From positions 664,226 through 728,225 of the forward strand of contig CP029803.1 in assembly GCA_003226295.1 (NCBI GenBank): a DNA stretch of 64,000 bases. Reading direction: 5' to 3'. Below the pieces are notes generated by a model, which was not told where the DNA came from, ran no database searches, and saw only the letters and a list, made by a program, of their open reading frames with translations. The DNA comes from Candidatus Moanabacter tarae. GTDB taxonomy: Bacteria; Verrucomicrobiota; Verrucomicrobiia; Opitutales; UBA2987. A program made the translations under genes and the position numbers. Below, piece by piece: positions 33,767 to 42,323 of the stretch (the stretch's first letter is position 1; every line of letters begins with the position of its first letter).

Positions 33767-34273
33767 ATGAGGCACACCATATCTGTTGTTGTTGAGAACA
33801 ACTTTGGGGTTCTGGCACGAGTGGCCGGTCTCTTCAGTGGAAGAGGATTTAATATTGATACCCTCAATGTTGGTCCGACTCACGATCCTAAATTTTCACG
33901 GATTACTGCAACAGTCATGGGTGACACGCAGCAGCTGGACCAATGTATCAAACAACTTAAAAAATTAGTTGAAGTTATTGATGTGAAAGATTTCTCCGAA
34001 GGAGAACTGGCTGCGCGCGAATTGGTTATCGTGAAAATTGCTGCGGAAGGAAACCGATCCGAAATCATCCAGATCTGTGATATTTTCCGTGCTAAAATCA
34101 TCGATGTTTCTCCCTTGAATTTAATTGTCGAACTAACGGGGGATGAAAATAAAATCGAAGGTTTTCTTGAGATTATAGCTTCATACGGGATAGAGGACAT
34201 GGCTCGAACAGGGAGTGCAGCTCTTCCCCGTATTCGAAAATCAAACCCTAGGAACGAAGATAAGATAGACTAA
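33767..34273 (+). CDS. ilvH: Acetolactate synthase small (regulatory) subunit
   Basis: This 168-residue regulatory subunit binds valine and controls acetolactate synthase. The N-terminal ACT domain (MRHTISVVVENNFGVLARVAGLFSGRGFNIDTL) and the family segment LTGDENKIEGFLEIIASYGIEDMARTG are clear. The large subunit gene ilvB, normally directly upstream, is absent; a tRNA-Val gene occupies that place. ilvC follows after 2 nt. Confidence 0.95.
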   Translation: MRHTISVVVENNFGVLARVAGLFSGRGFNIDTLNVGPTHDPKFSRITATVMGDTQQLDQCIKQLKKLVEVIDVKDFSEGELAARELVIVKIAAEGNRSEIIQICDIFRAKIIDVSPLNLIVELTGDENKIEGFLEIIASYGIEDMARTGSAALPRIRKSNPRNEDKID

Positions 34274-34275
34274 TT

Positions 34276-35301
34276 ATGCCTGCAAAAGTATACACCAACA
34301 AGGACGCGGATCTTCGGATTCTAAAGAATAAAACTCTGGCGGTAATTGGATACGGATCGCAAGGCCACGCCCATGCCCAGAATCTTAAAGACAGTGGGCT
34401 TAAAGTAATCATTGGCCTTTACCCTAAGAGTAAATCGATTCGAGTGGCTAGGAGACAAGGTTTCGAAGTGGCGATGACCGCAGAGGCAACAAGGCGATCT
34501 GACATCATCATGATGGCGGTACCTGATATGAAACAAGCAGCGGTCTTTAAGGAGGATATCGAGCCCCACTTGACAAAGGGCAAGACGTTGCTCTTTACAC
34601 ACGGGTTTTCTATTCACTTTGGTCTTATTAAACCTCCGAAAGGCGTTGATATTATAATGGTAGCGCCCAAGGGAATCGGGCAGACCGTAAGAACTCAATA
34701 TTTGGAAGGGAAGGGTGTTCCAGCTCTGATTTCGGTGCTTAAGGGTTCATCCAGAGGGTCCAAGAAATTGGCCCTAGCATGGGCTAAGGGAATTGGTGCT
34801 ACTCGTGCAGGGGTGATTCAAACTACTTTTAAGGAAGAGACGGAAACTGACTTGTTCGGAGAACAGGCTGTACTCTGCGGTGGTCTTAGTGAGCTTGTTT
34901 TTGCGGGTTATGAAACTCTTGTCGAAGCTGGCTATCAACCGGAGATGGCATACTACGAGTGCCTGCACGAGTTGAAATTGATAATCGACATCATGGTGGA
35001 AAGCGGAATTGCCGGAATGCGCTTCACAGTATCCGAAACTGCTACTTATGGGGACATTTCTCGTGGACCTAAGGTTATCTCGTCACAAAGCCGCAAGGCT
35101 ATGAGGAAAGTCTTGGCGGATGTGCAGTCTGGAAAATTTGCTAAAGAATGGGTTAAGGAGTACAAGGATGGCTTGCCTAATTATGATGCTCTTTTAGAAT
35201 CGGGTGATACACATCCGATAGAGGCGGTTGGAAGACGTCTGCGTACGCTTATGCCGTGGGTAAAAAAGACCAATTTGAAAGGTTCTCAAGCGGCTTATTG
35301 A
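34276..35301 (+). CDS. ilvC: Ketol-acid reductoisomerase (class I)
   Basis: This 341-residue NADPH enzyme performs the second step of valine, leucine and isoleucine synthesis. Seen: the cofactor motif GYGSQGHAHAQNLKDSG (about 25-41), VAPKGIGQTVRTQY (most homologues have GPGHxVR), the metal-site segment GATRAGVIQTTFKEETETDLFGEQAVLCGG and YECLHELKLIIDIM. The single knotted C-terminal domain and length fit class I. It is cotranscribed with ilvH. Confidence 0.96.
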   Translation: MPAKVYTNKDADLRILKNKTLAVIGYGSQGHAHAQNLKDSGLKVIIGLYPKSKSIRVARRQGFEVAMTAEATRRSDIIMMAVPDMKQAAVFKEDIEPHLTKGKTLLFTHGFSIHFGLIKPPKGVDIIMVAPKGIGQTVRTQYLEGKGVPALISVLKGSSRGSKKLALAWAKGIGATRAGVIQTTFKEETETDLFGEQAVLCGGLSELVFAGYETLVEAGYQPEMAYYECLHELKLIIDIMVESGIAGMRFTVSETATYGDISRGPKVISSQSRKAMRKVLADVQSGKFAKEWVKEYKDGLPNYDALLESGDTHPIEAVGRRLRTLMPWVKKTNLKGSQAAY

Positions 35302-35646
35302 ACCTGAAGGGTCTTTTCTCTTTGGACTGCGGTTGGATTAGGAAACTTTGTATCCTAATTGTTGAAAAGTCTTTGCATCAGGTTAGAAAGCAAGGCATGA
35401 AATCTCGGCCTTTGAAGTTCCTTCCTGGTGCATCAAGGCTGGCCTTTAGAGATTGTTAGCTAGCAAGTGGGTTGTATATAGATGAAACTTTGCCCATTGA
35501 GCGGTTGTTGTGCAGCTATCCATATCTAAGAAATCTAGAAATAAATCCTCTCTCCAAAGCTATGGTTGCATCTGATATTGAACTTGGTGAACTCATCCAA
35601 GTTGTATCATTGGGTCGAGTTCAATTTGAATTGGAATAGATATATC
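35302..35646. other. 345-bp intergenic region
   Basis: No gene or clear terminator is seen between ilvC and hemC. The hemC frame is open upstream to 35566, but that extension has no family character. Confidence 0.5.
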
Positions 35647-36507
35647 ATGAGTGAGGAGAGTATTGTTCTTGCAACTCGAGGGAGCCCTCTTGCGCTGGTC
35701 CAGTGTGAATTGGTTCGTGTCTTTCTGGGTGAATGTTTTCCTGGGACCGATGTGTCGGTTCTCAAACTAACTACGACGGGTGATCAGAGAAAGGATTGGA
35801 GTTTGGAAGAACAGGGAGGAGATGGCCTGTTTACCAAGGAACTCGAAGTTGCCTTACTCGAAGGGAAAGCAGATATTGCTGTGCACAGCGCAAAAGACCT
35901 CCCAGCTGTGTTGGAAAGCGGTCTTGATGTAGTGGGCTATCTACCAAGAGATTCCGTTCACGACATTTTAGTTAGGTCACATTCAGTGAGGAAACCTAAG
36001 ATCATAGCGAGCGGTAGCCCGCGGCGAAGGGCGCAGGCTCGTATCCGTTTCCCTGATGCCGAATGGGTCGATATTCGGGGAAATGTATCGACCCGTCTGG
36101 AGAAAATCTCGGGGGGCTTTGCGGATGCAACGATTCTAGCTGCGGCAGGTCTGAAAAGGCTTGGTATTGATTCGTGGCCCGGCCTTAGTTTCAATCCTCT
36201 AGATCTTGAAGAGATGGTTCCTGCGGCGGGACAGGGTGCAATCGCGATGGAGATTCGTTCAAATGATCGAACCCGATTTGAAAATATTGGTGATAGTGAA
36301 ACGGGACTAGCGGTACGTATAGAGAAACTACTATTGAAGAAGTTGGGTGTGGGTTGTCATAGTGCTGTAGGAGCTCATTGGATTGATGGTGAGTTTCTGG
36401 TTTACCATGAGAAGTCGGGATTTAAACGTTATGAGGTTAAAGACGAAGGCAAAGAAGAACTCGAGAAGGCGATCGATCGAATTATTGGGGATTTGGAAAC
36501 AGTATGA
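35647..36507 (+). CDS. hemC: Hydroxymethylbilane synthase
   Basis: This enzyme joins four porphobilinogens into hydroxymethylbilane. ATG at 35647 (MSEESIVLATRGSPLALVQ) fits the family N-terminus, giving 286 residues; a 27-codon upstream extension is unlikely. Seen: ATRGSPLAL, TTGDQRKDW, AVHSAKDLPA, the cluster SGSPRRRAQ, and GVGCHSAVGAH with the Cys that carries the dipyrromethane cofactor. It overlaps hemD by 4 nt in hemC-hemD-trpF. Confidence 0.95.
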   Translation: MSEESIVLATRGSPLALVQCELVRVFLGECFPGTDVSVLKLTTTGDQRKDWSLEEQGGDGLFTKELEVALLEGKADIAVHSAKDLPAVLESGLDVVGYLPRDSVHDILVRSHSVRKPKIIASGSPRRRAQARIRFPDAEWVDIRGNVSTRLEKISGGFADATILAAAGLKRLGIDSWPGLSFNPLDLEEMVPAAGQGAIAMEIRSNDRTRFENIGDSETGLAVRIEKLLLKKLGVGCHSAVGAHWIDGEFLVYHEKSGFKRYEVKDEGKEELEKAIDRIIGDLETV

Positions 36508-37304
36508 ACCAGAAACGTGAGATATCTTTACCTTTAGCGGGACGTAGAATAATCGTAACTCGCAACACAGACCAAGCAGGGGGGCTTAGTAGTAAGTTGC
36601 GCAAGGTGGGAGCAGATGTTATAGAATTGCCCTTGATCGAGATTCAACCTGATTTGGATAAGGAGACGGTTGAAGATGTTTTCGCCGAAATCAATAGTTA
36701 CGAGTGGCTGGTGTTCACAAGTGCTAATGGTGTGCGATTTTTTTTCGATATCTTTTTCAAGTGGTTCATTGATATTCGCGCACTTGGGCTGGTGCGTATC
36801 GCTGCTATCGGGAAAGCCACAGCAAACGCCATTAAGAATCTTCATCTTAAAGTCGAAATAGTTCCTGAGAAACCCGTTTCAGAGGAGTTGGCTAGAGCGT
36901 TGGAGGTACAGCAGACTCTCGATAATACGAAAATCCTTGTCGTTACCGGTAATCTAAATCGAGATGTCCTGGTTAAGCGTCTAGAAAAAGCTCGAGCAAT
37001 CGTAGATACCTTGCCGGTCTACCGGACTGTTTCAAAGGACATTTCAAGTTCACCGGATGTACGCGATTTTCGTAAAAAAGGCGCCGATGCTATCCTCTTC
37101 ACCAGTTCCTCAGCAGTTCGAACTTTCTCCGATCAGTCAGCGTCTCTGAAGCTTGAGAGTGGCGCAATCCTTCCGCTTACCTGCAGCATCGGCCCAATCA
37201 CATCTGGAACGATGAGAAAATTAGGTATGCTGGTAGATATGGAGGCGGAGGAGCAGTCCACAGATGGAATTGTGACTACACTAATCAAGGAATTCGATGA
37301 ATAG
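36504..37304 (+). CDS. hemD: Uroporphyrinogen-III synthase
   Basis: This 266-residue protein closes hydroxymethylbilane to uroporphyrinogen III. The family is poorly conserved, but the two-domain alternating fold and segments such as RIIVTRNTDQAGGLSSKLRKVGADVIELPLIEI, WLVFTSANGVRFFF, GADAILFTSSSAVRTF and SIGPITSGTMRKLG are typical. Overlap with hemC by 4 nt and with trpF by 8 nt supports one transcript. Confidence 0.92.
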   Translation: MNQKREISLPLAGRRIIVTRNTDQAGGLSSKLRKVGADVIELPLIEIQPDLDKETVEDVFAEINSYEWLVFTSANGVRFFFDIFFKWFIDIRALGLVRIAAIGKATANAIKNLHLKVEIVPEKPVSEELARALEVQQTLDNTKILVVTGNLNRDVLVKRLEKARAIVDTLPVYRTVSKDISSSPDVRDFRKKGADAILFTSSSAVRTFSDQSASLKLESGAILPLTCSIGPITSGTMRKLGMLVDMEAEEQSTDGIVTTLIKEFDE

Positions 37305-37941
37305 GCGAGTTAAGGTAAAGGTATGTGGGATGACTCGTCTCAATGACATTAAATGTGCCGTGAAGCTGGATGCGGATGCTATTGGAATCAATCTTTACGC
37401 GCCGTCTCCAAGGAGTGTTTCAATTGCGAAGGCGAGTTCTCTTATTTCCTCAATTCCCAAAGGGAAGCGTGTTCTGGTCGATGTAGAAACACCTCCCCAT
37501 GTCCTCGAAGAATATCTAGGATTGGGCTTCGACAAATTTCAGATTCATTTTGATATGGCTAATGGGTGGTGCCGATTGGCAGAATGGTTGGTGATCGTGG
37601 GCCGGGATCGACTATGGCTGGCTCCTAGAATTCCGCCGGGGGAACACTTTCCTGTAGAAGTGCTGGATTATTGCTCAACGATCGTAACAGACACCTATTC
37701 CGAGGGATTATTTGGTGGCACAGGCAAAACCCGAGATTGGGCTCATTTTGCAAGACTTCAAGATCGCCATCCTCAACATCGATGGATCTTGGCAGGTGGG
37801 TTAAATTCTGGAAATGTTAGCGAAGCAATTACTCAATCAAGAACTCATTTCATCGATGTAAACAGCGGTATTGAATCTTCCCCTGGCAAGAAGGATTCTC
37901 GAAAAATGGAGGAGCTTTTCCAGACACTTTCTGATAAGTAA
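37297..37941 (+). CDS. trpF: Phosphoribosylanthranilate isomerase
   Basis: This 214-residue TIM-barrel enzyme is in tryptophan synthesis. Seen: KVCGMTRLNDIKCAV (catalytic Cys about residue 10), ADAIGINLYAPSPRSVS, GGTGKTRDW with the catalytic Asp, and ILAGGLNSGNVSEAI. It is the last gene of the hemC-hemD-trpF run, which is unusual company for trpF. A hairpin terminator candidate lies about 115 nt downstream. Confidence 0.93.
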   Translation: MNRRVKVKVCGMTRLNDIKCAVKLDADAIGINLYAPSPRSVSIAKASSLISSIPKGKRVLVDVETPPHVLEEYLGLGFDKFQIHFDMANGWCRLAEWLVIVGRDRLWLAPRIPPGEHFPVEVLDYCSTIVTDTYSEGLFGGTGKTRDWAHFARLQDRHPQHRWILAGGLNSGNVSEAITQSRTHFIDVNSGIESSPGKKDSRKMEELFQTLSDK

Positions 37942-38040
37942 ATCAATGGCCTTCTGGTGGTCCGAAGTTTTGGTCTGTGGGGAGCGGATTACCAAGACAA
38001 AAATCGGGACAAGAACCCTCTTAACTGTGAGATCCTATAC

Positions 38041-38079
38041 TTAATTCAGAGAATTAATCCAGGAAAGGTCCTGGGTTTT
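38041..38079 (+). terminator. Tandem hairpins, probable terminator of hemC-hemD-trpF
   Basis: Two small inverted repeats lie in tandem. TTAATTC/GAATTAA (38041-38057, loop AGA) is followed by CCAGGA/TCCTGG (38059-38074) and then GTTTTC on the plus strand. The second stem plus T-run fits a modest intrinsic terminator between convergent genes. Confidence 0.5.
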
Positions 38080-38093
38080 CCGTTGGATGATAT

Positions 38094-39005
38094 CTACAAG
38101 AGCTCAGCGATTAGGCTTTGAGCTTCTTGAGAAGAAATACCGAGCGGCCGATGGGCGAGGGGACCACCTTTTTCTAAGACCGGTTCGAGAGATTCCAGAG
38201 AAGGTAGATCGGTCCGATGCCAGATTAGACCTATAGGGATTTCATCACCCCACTCATAAGCTCTATCGATGGCTGCATGGAAGTCAGTGGGATCATAATT
38301 CTCCTCTTCCTCGACGATCTTTACCCGGGGAGTGAACCACTTATAGGTATTATCCTTATTGTAGGTGACGCAGGGGCTGAAAACATCGACTAGAGAGAAT
38401 CCTTCATGCATGATGGCACCCTTCATCAGATCGACAAGATGTTTTTGCTTACCACTGAATCCCCGGGCAACGTAGGTAGCACCTCCTACCATGGCAAGAG
38501 GTAGTGGATTTATTGGATTTTCTACATTTCCATGCGGCGTGCTTTTGGTTTTCATACCCTTGGAGCTCGTGGGTGATGTTTGTCCCGTAGTCAAACCATA
38601 TATCTGGTTGTCCATCACGATATATGTGAGGTCGATATTGCGTCTCATTGTATGGAGAAAGTGGTTTCCTCCGATCCCGTATCCGTCACCATCGCCTCCG
38701 GTTGCAATCACCTTCAATTTGTGATTAGCTAATTTAGCACCGGTGGCTACAGCCAGGGCGCGTCCGTGTAGGGTATGCATTCCGTATGCATTGATAAATC
38801 CTGGAAGATTGGAAGAACATCCAATGCCACTTACGACGAGGACGTTATAGGGTTCGATACCGAGTTCAAAAAGTGCCTTCTGGAGAGCATTTAGTACAGA
38901 GAAGTCGCCGCAACCAGGACACCAATCAGGATGGATTTTCCCCTTGTATGTATCTTTGTCTAGCGTTGGTTCTCTTGGTGGAGTTTCTGTAGTTAAAGTA
39001 CTCAT
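38094..39005 (-). CDS. korB: 2-oxoacid:ferredoxin oxidoreductase beta subunit
   Basis: This 303-residue subunit binds thiamine diphosphate. Seen: HPDWCPGCGDFSVL near residue 27, GIGCSSNLPGFINAYGMHTLHGRALAVATG, the ThDP motif GGDGDGYGIGGNH with VMDNQIYGLTTGQTSPTS, and a basic C-terminal region. With KorA it converts 2-oxoglutarate (or another 2-oxoacid) to the acyl-CoA using ferredoxin. It lies 5 nt after korA. The arrangement is the two-subunit type often found in aerobic or microaerobic bacteria. Confidence 0.93.
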   Translation of the reverse strand: MSTLTTETPPREPTLDKDTYKGKIHPDWCPGCGDFSVLNALQKALFELGIEPYNVLVVSGIGCSSNLPGFINAYGMHTLHGRALAVATGAKLANHKLKVIATGGDGDGYGIGGNHFLHTMRRNIDLTYIVMDNQIYGLTTGQTSPTSSKGMKTKSTPHGNVENPINPLPLAMVGGATYVARGFSGKQKHLVDLMKGAIMHEGFSLVDVFSPCVTYNKDNTYKWFTPRVKIVEEEENYDPTDFHAAIDRAYEWGDEIPIGLIWHRTDLPSLESLEPVLEKGGPLAHRPLGISSQEAQSLIAELL

Positions 39006-39010
39006 TTTTT

Positions 39011-40816
39011 CTAGACGATAAATTCATGTTGAGGGACGGAATAATCAGTTATGCCTCCCAATTGTTCTTTAACTGCATCGACGATATGATGCGGCATAAA
39101 GGGTTCACCATCGTATTTACGAATATGTCCATGTGCAGTGAACCCGGTCTCCGCTTTTAAGAAACGTGCAAATTGGCCGCTGAAGTTGTTTTCAACTATT
39201 ATTACACGATTTGATTTTTTGAGGACCTCTAAAACAACATCAGAGTGGAAGGGTACGATCCATTTGATTGGGAGATGGCTAGCCACTATTGCTTCTTCAC
39301 CAGCTAGTTTCTCTACTGCTTCCCGAATCACCCCGGAGGTTGAGCCAAAACCAATTAGAGTAACTGCCGCGTCTTCTGGTCCGACTAGTTCCGGCGGGGC
39401 GATGTCTCCGACAGCCGTCTCCATCTTGCGACCACGTTTTTCAACCATCTTCCTCCGTTTGTGAGGATGAGTGAATTCGTCGCTGATCAGGACTCCGTCC
39501 TCATCGTGTTCATCGCTAGCGGCAATATGGATGTGACCTGGAACTCCAGGTACGGCACGTGGTGAGATTCCACTTTCGCTATTTAGATAGCGCAAATAGG
39601 TACTATCATTGTAGCCGCCATAGGCGTTTTCAGTTCCGTTGTTTCCGTTTGGAAAGATCGTCTCACCTCGATCAATCTTTACCGCGAAGTCGAGCTCATC
39701 TTGATCGACGCTGGCAGTTCCCTCTGAAATTAGAAGATCCGAGAGAACGAGTCCGGGACATTGATATTTGTCGACCAGGTTAAAGAGTTCGGGAATAGTC
39801 TTGAACAAATCTGGAATCGAAGTGGGAGCAACGACAATCTTGGGATAGTCGCCCTGGCCAGCCCCCAGAATTTGCCAGAGATCTCCCTGCTCGGTTTTAG
39901 TCGGGACTCCAGTTGCGGGTCCCGCCCGTTGCACATCGACGCAGACAATCGGAGTTTCCAACATGCCGGACATTCCAATGGCTTCAGTCATAAGCGCAAA
40001 GCCGCCGCCAGATGTTGCGCACATTGCCCGGCACCCAGCGTGGGCAGCCCCGACAACCATATTCATCACACCGATTTCATCCTCAACCTGACGAACCATG
40101 ATATCCAGCTTTCGAGCATGATCCGCAAAGTATTGAAGTACTCCTGTTGAGGGACTCATTGGATATGCGGCATAGAATTTAACACCGGCAGCGATTCCGC
40201 CCATTGCAGTAGCCATGTTTCCGGTAAGAACTGCTTTGCCTTTTTCGAAACGAGGAACTTCGTAAGGTAATTGGGTGAAATTGTCTTCAGCGTATTGATA
40301 AGCACCCCTTGCTATATCCACATTTTGATTAACTACCTCATCTCCTTTGCGTTTGAAGATCTCAGTGAGAGCGTCTTCTAGCATCTCAAACTCTATTCCT
40401 AGCATCCGTAGGGTTACTGCGATTGCGACGGTATTTCCCGCCAATCGGTTACCTTGAATGAGTTCTTTCAGAGGCAGGGAGCAGATCTGTACTCCCTCTT
40501 CCACGTCTCCGTGTTTGAGTTTATCCCCATCATAGAGGACAGCCGCCCCGGCCTTTAGATGCCGGAGGTGACGATCCATGGTGTCTTGGTTGAGAGGAAT
40601 AAAAACGTCGATTTTGTCACTCATGCAGCGAACAGGTCCATCGCTCACACGAATTGTCAAAAAAGTATGTCCACCACGAATAAGGGACTGATATGCGTTG
40701 TAGGCATTTAGGCTCAGCCCCCTCCTGGCAAAGATTCGAGCAAGGATATTACCCGGAGTAGCGATTCCTTGCCCTGCAGCACCTCCGATCGCGATAGTAA
40801 AGTCAACTTTGGTCAT
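39011..40816 (-). CDS. korA: 2-oxoacid:ferredoxin oxidoreductase alpha subunit (gamma-alpha fusion)
   Basis: This roughly 601-residue protein fuses the gamma domain (TIAIGGAAGQGIATPGNILARIFARRG at the N-terminus) with the pyrimidine-binding alpha domain (YPMSPSTGVLQYFADHA, QVEDEIGVMNMVVGAAHAGCRAMCATSGGGFALMTEAIGMSGMLETPIV). The C-terminal part contains the Rossmann-like ligand region. The frame also opens with TTG at 40831, but ATG at 40816 (MTKVDF) fits the family better. It is cotranscribed with korB. Substrate 2-oxoglutarate is inferred from the architecture. Confidence 0.93.
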   Translation of the reverse strand: MTKVDFTIAIGGAAGQGIATPGNILARIFARRGLSLNAYNAYQSLIRGGHTFLTIRVSDGPVRCMSDKIDVFIPLNQDTMDRHLRHLKAGAAVLYDGDKLKHGDVEEGVQICSLPLKELIQGNRLAGNTVAIAVTLRMLGIEFEMLEDALTEIFKRKGDEVVNQNVDIARGAYQYAEDNFTQLPYEVPRFEKGKAVLTGNMATAMGGIAAGVKFYAAYPMSPSTGVLQYFADHARKLDIMVRQVEDEIGVMNMVVGAAHAGCRAMCATSGGGFALMTEAIGMSGMLETPIVCVDVQRAGPATGVPTKTEQGDLWQILGAGQGDYPKIVVAPTSIPDLFKTIPELFNLVDKYQCPGLVLSDLLISEGTASVDQDELDFAVKIDRGETIFPNGNNGTENAYGGYNDSTYLRYLNSESGISPRAVPGVPGHIHIAASDEHDEDGVLISDEFTHPHKRRKMVEKRGRKMETAVGDIAPPELVGPEDAAVTLIGFGSTSGVIREAVEKLAGEEAIVASHLPIKWIVPFHSDVVLEVLKKSNRVIIVENNFSGQFARFLKAETGFTAHGHIRKYDGEPFMPHHIVDAVKEQLGGITDYSVPQHEFIV

Positions 40817-40870
40817 ATGACAATAATCCAAACAAATTTTTCTAATTTTCCTGAGTTAGTAAGTCAAGAT

Positions 40871-41332
40871 TCAATCCGTATAGTACTCGGCTAGCTCCAC
40901 TAGAACACCATCTGGATCAAGAAAATAACAAAGCGCCTTGTTTGCTGTGGTGCGTTCAACGACTTCATGTGGAACCCGAATTGGTGGTGAAAGGATGGAT
41001 ACCCCGGCTTCTGCTAATCGGGAGATAACATCCTCCATGTTTTTGATTTTAAACGCGATGTGTCTGAGTCCAGGTGTGTGAGGAAAGGAATTCGGGATAT
41101 GGGGATTCCCTTTGGGATGCTCGAATCTTAGGAGTTCTATTCTGGCTCCTCCTCCCGGAGAAGTTACGAATGCAACCTCAGCTTTAACATTTTCAAGATT
41201 CATGATACTATTAATCCAATCGCCCTCGAGAGAAGAGCGGGCGTCGAAACGAAAGCCAAGAAGTTCAACATAGAACTCGATGGATCGATCTAAATCGGAG
41301 ACGACAATTGTAACATGGTCAATAATTGCCAT
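40871..41332 (-). CDS. VOC-fold (glyoxalase/dioxygenase-like) protein
   Basis: This 153-residue protein has the two-module vicinal oxygen chelate fold. Likely metal ligands are His6 in DHVTIVV, Glu63 or nearby in RIELLRFE, His in GLRHIAFKI and Glu in VLVELAEYY. It resembles methylmalonyl-CoA epimerase or glyoxalase relatives, but the substrate cannot be decided. It overlaps the acyltransferase gene by 14 nt, which suggests cotranscription. Confidence 0.82.
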   Translation of the reverse strand: MAIIDHVTIVVSDLDRSIEFYVELLGFRFDARSSLEGDWINSIMNLENVKAEVAFVTSPGGGARIELLRFEHPKGNPHIPNSFPHTPGLRHIAFKIKNMEDVISRLAEAGVSILSPPIRVPHEVVERTTANKALCYFLDPDGVLVELAEYYTD

Positions 41333-42125
41333 TTTGTCTTTCCCATTCTTTCAACTTTTGGAGAATAAAATCGATGATGGCGATGTGTTTAGCTCTGCCT
41401 CGGTCTTTTACGAGAATGGGGTCTGCGAAGCACATGCGAACTTCTCGTTCTGGACGGATTCGTCCGATATCTTTCAATATTTTACCTTTGTCCCAAGTAT
41501 CTGTTTGTAGAGCAAGGGGGACAACAGGGACTTCGTTTCGCTCTCCCAATTTGATTCCTATCGAGTTAAATGAATCGGGAGCAATGTGGGATTGTCGTGA
41601 AGTTTGGGGAAAGACCACTAAAGAAATGCCACTTTCAAGACGCTCCTTCCCGAACACTAGCATCTGTTTAAGATCGTTTCTCGGATTTCTGCGGCCGACG
41701 GCAATAGGATTTAGAGCTTTCAATATGGATCCAAAGAAAGGGTATCGAAGCAAACTGTCCTTAATTACAAAGGTTGTTCGGAGATTGGGACTTAGAATAT
41801 AAGGTAAGATAAGAGTCTCAAGTGTACTCATATGGTTACTGACGATCACGCAAGGAGACTTGAGATCTCTTATGGCGGAGATGTTTTCTATTCGAAACCG
41901 TATACGAACTGATTCGCAGAGGCGAAACACGGCTCCGCAGCTACTCACCAGGGCCTCTTGTGTGAGCCGTCCCTGTTTAGCCAAAACAGATGTTCTGAAG
42001 ATTAAGCGGGCTAATAGCGGATAAAAAGCTAGACTAGGATAATTCCGCACAAAAAGGCTGCAACGTTGCGGTGGCGACGTATAACAATTCTCTTCTCCCA
42101 GTGTTCCGATTCCCGAAGTTTGCAT
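41319..42125 (-). CDS. PlsC-like lysophospholipid acyltransferase, variant active site
   Basis: This 268-residue protein has the glycerolipid acyltransferase layout. The usual catalytic HX4D appears as H98-MSTL-E103, and the usual FPEGTR motif appears as FPQTSR (172-177). The spacing of about 70 residues between motifs is right. A hydrophobic stretch near 28-46 may contact the membrane. Such HX4E/FPQ variants probably form a distinct branch; I recall similar sequences in other phyla but could not search. The acceptor is unknown. Confidence 0.78.
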   Translation of the reverse strand: MQTSGIGTLGEENCYTSPPQRCSLFVRNYPSLAFYPLLARLIFRTSVLAKQGRLTQEALVSSCGAVFRLCESVRIRFRIENISAIRDLKSPCVIVSNHMSTLETLILPYILSPNLRTTFVIKDSLLRYPFFGSILKALNPIAVGRRNPRNDLKQMLVFGKERLESGISLVVFPQTSRQSHIAPDSFNSIGIKLGERNEVPVVPLALQTDTWDKGKILKDIGRIRPEREVRMCFADPILVKDRGRAKHIAIIDFILQKLKEWERQNGNY

Positions 42126-42323
42126 TCTTCATCCTCAACTTCCAATTCTATAGTCACATGGTCAAGTTTCAAGCTATGAACCTGGGTTTTGATGTCGAAC
42201 TGTTACCCGTGGATTAGTCGTTTGAGACGATCAGATGGTTATAAGAATATGTTTTTACCGCCGAACAAAAAAATGTAGAGTGCGAAAAGAACTCCTTAAT
42301 GAAGACTGCAGCCAAATGTTTCT

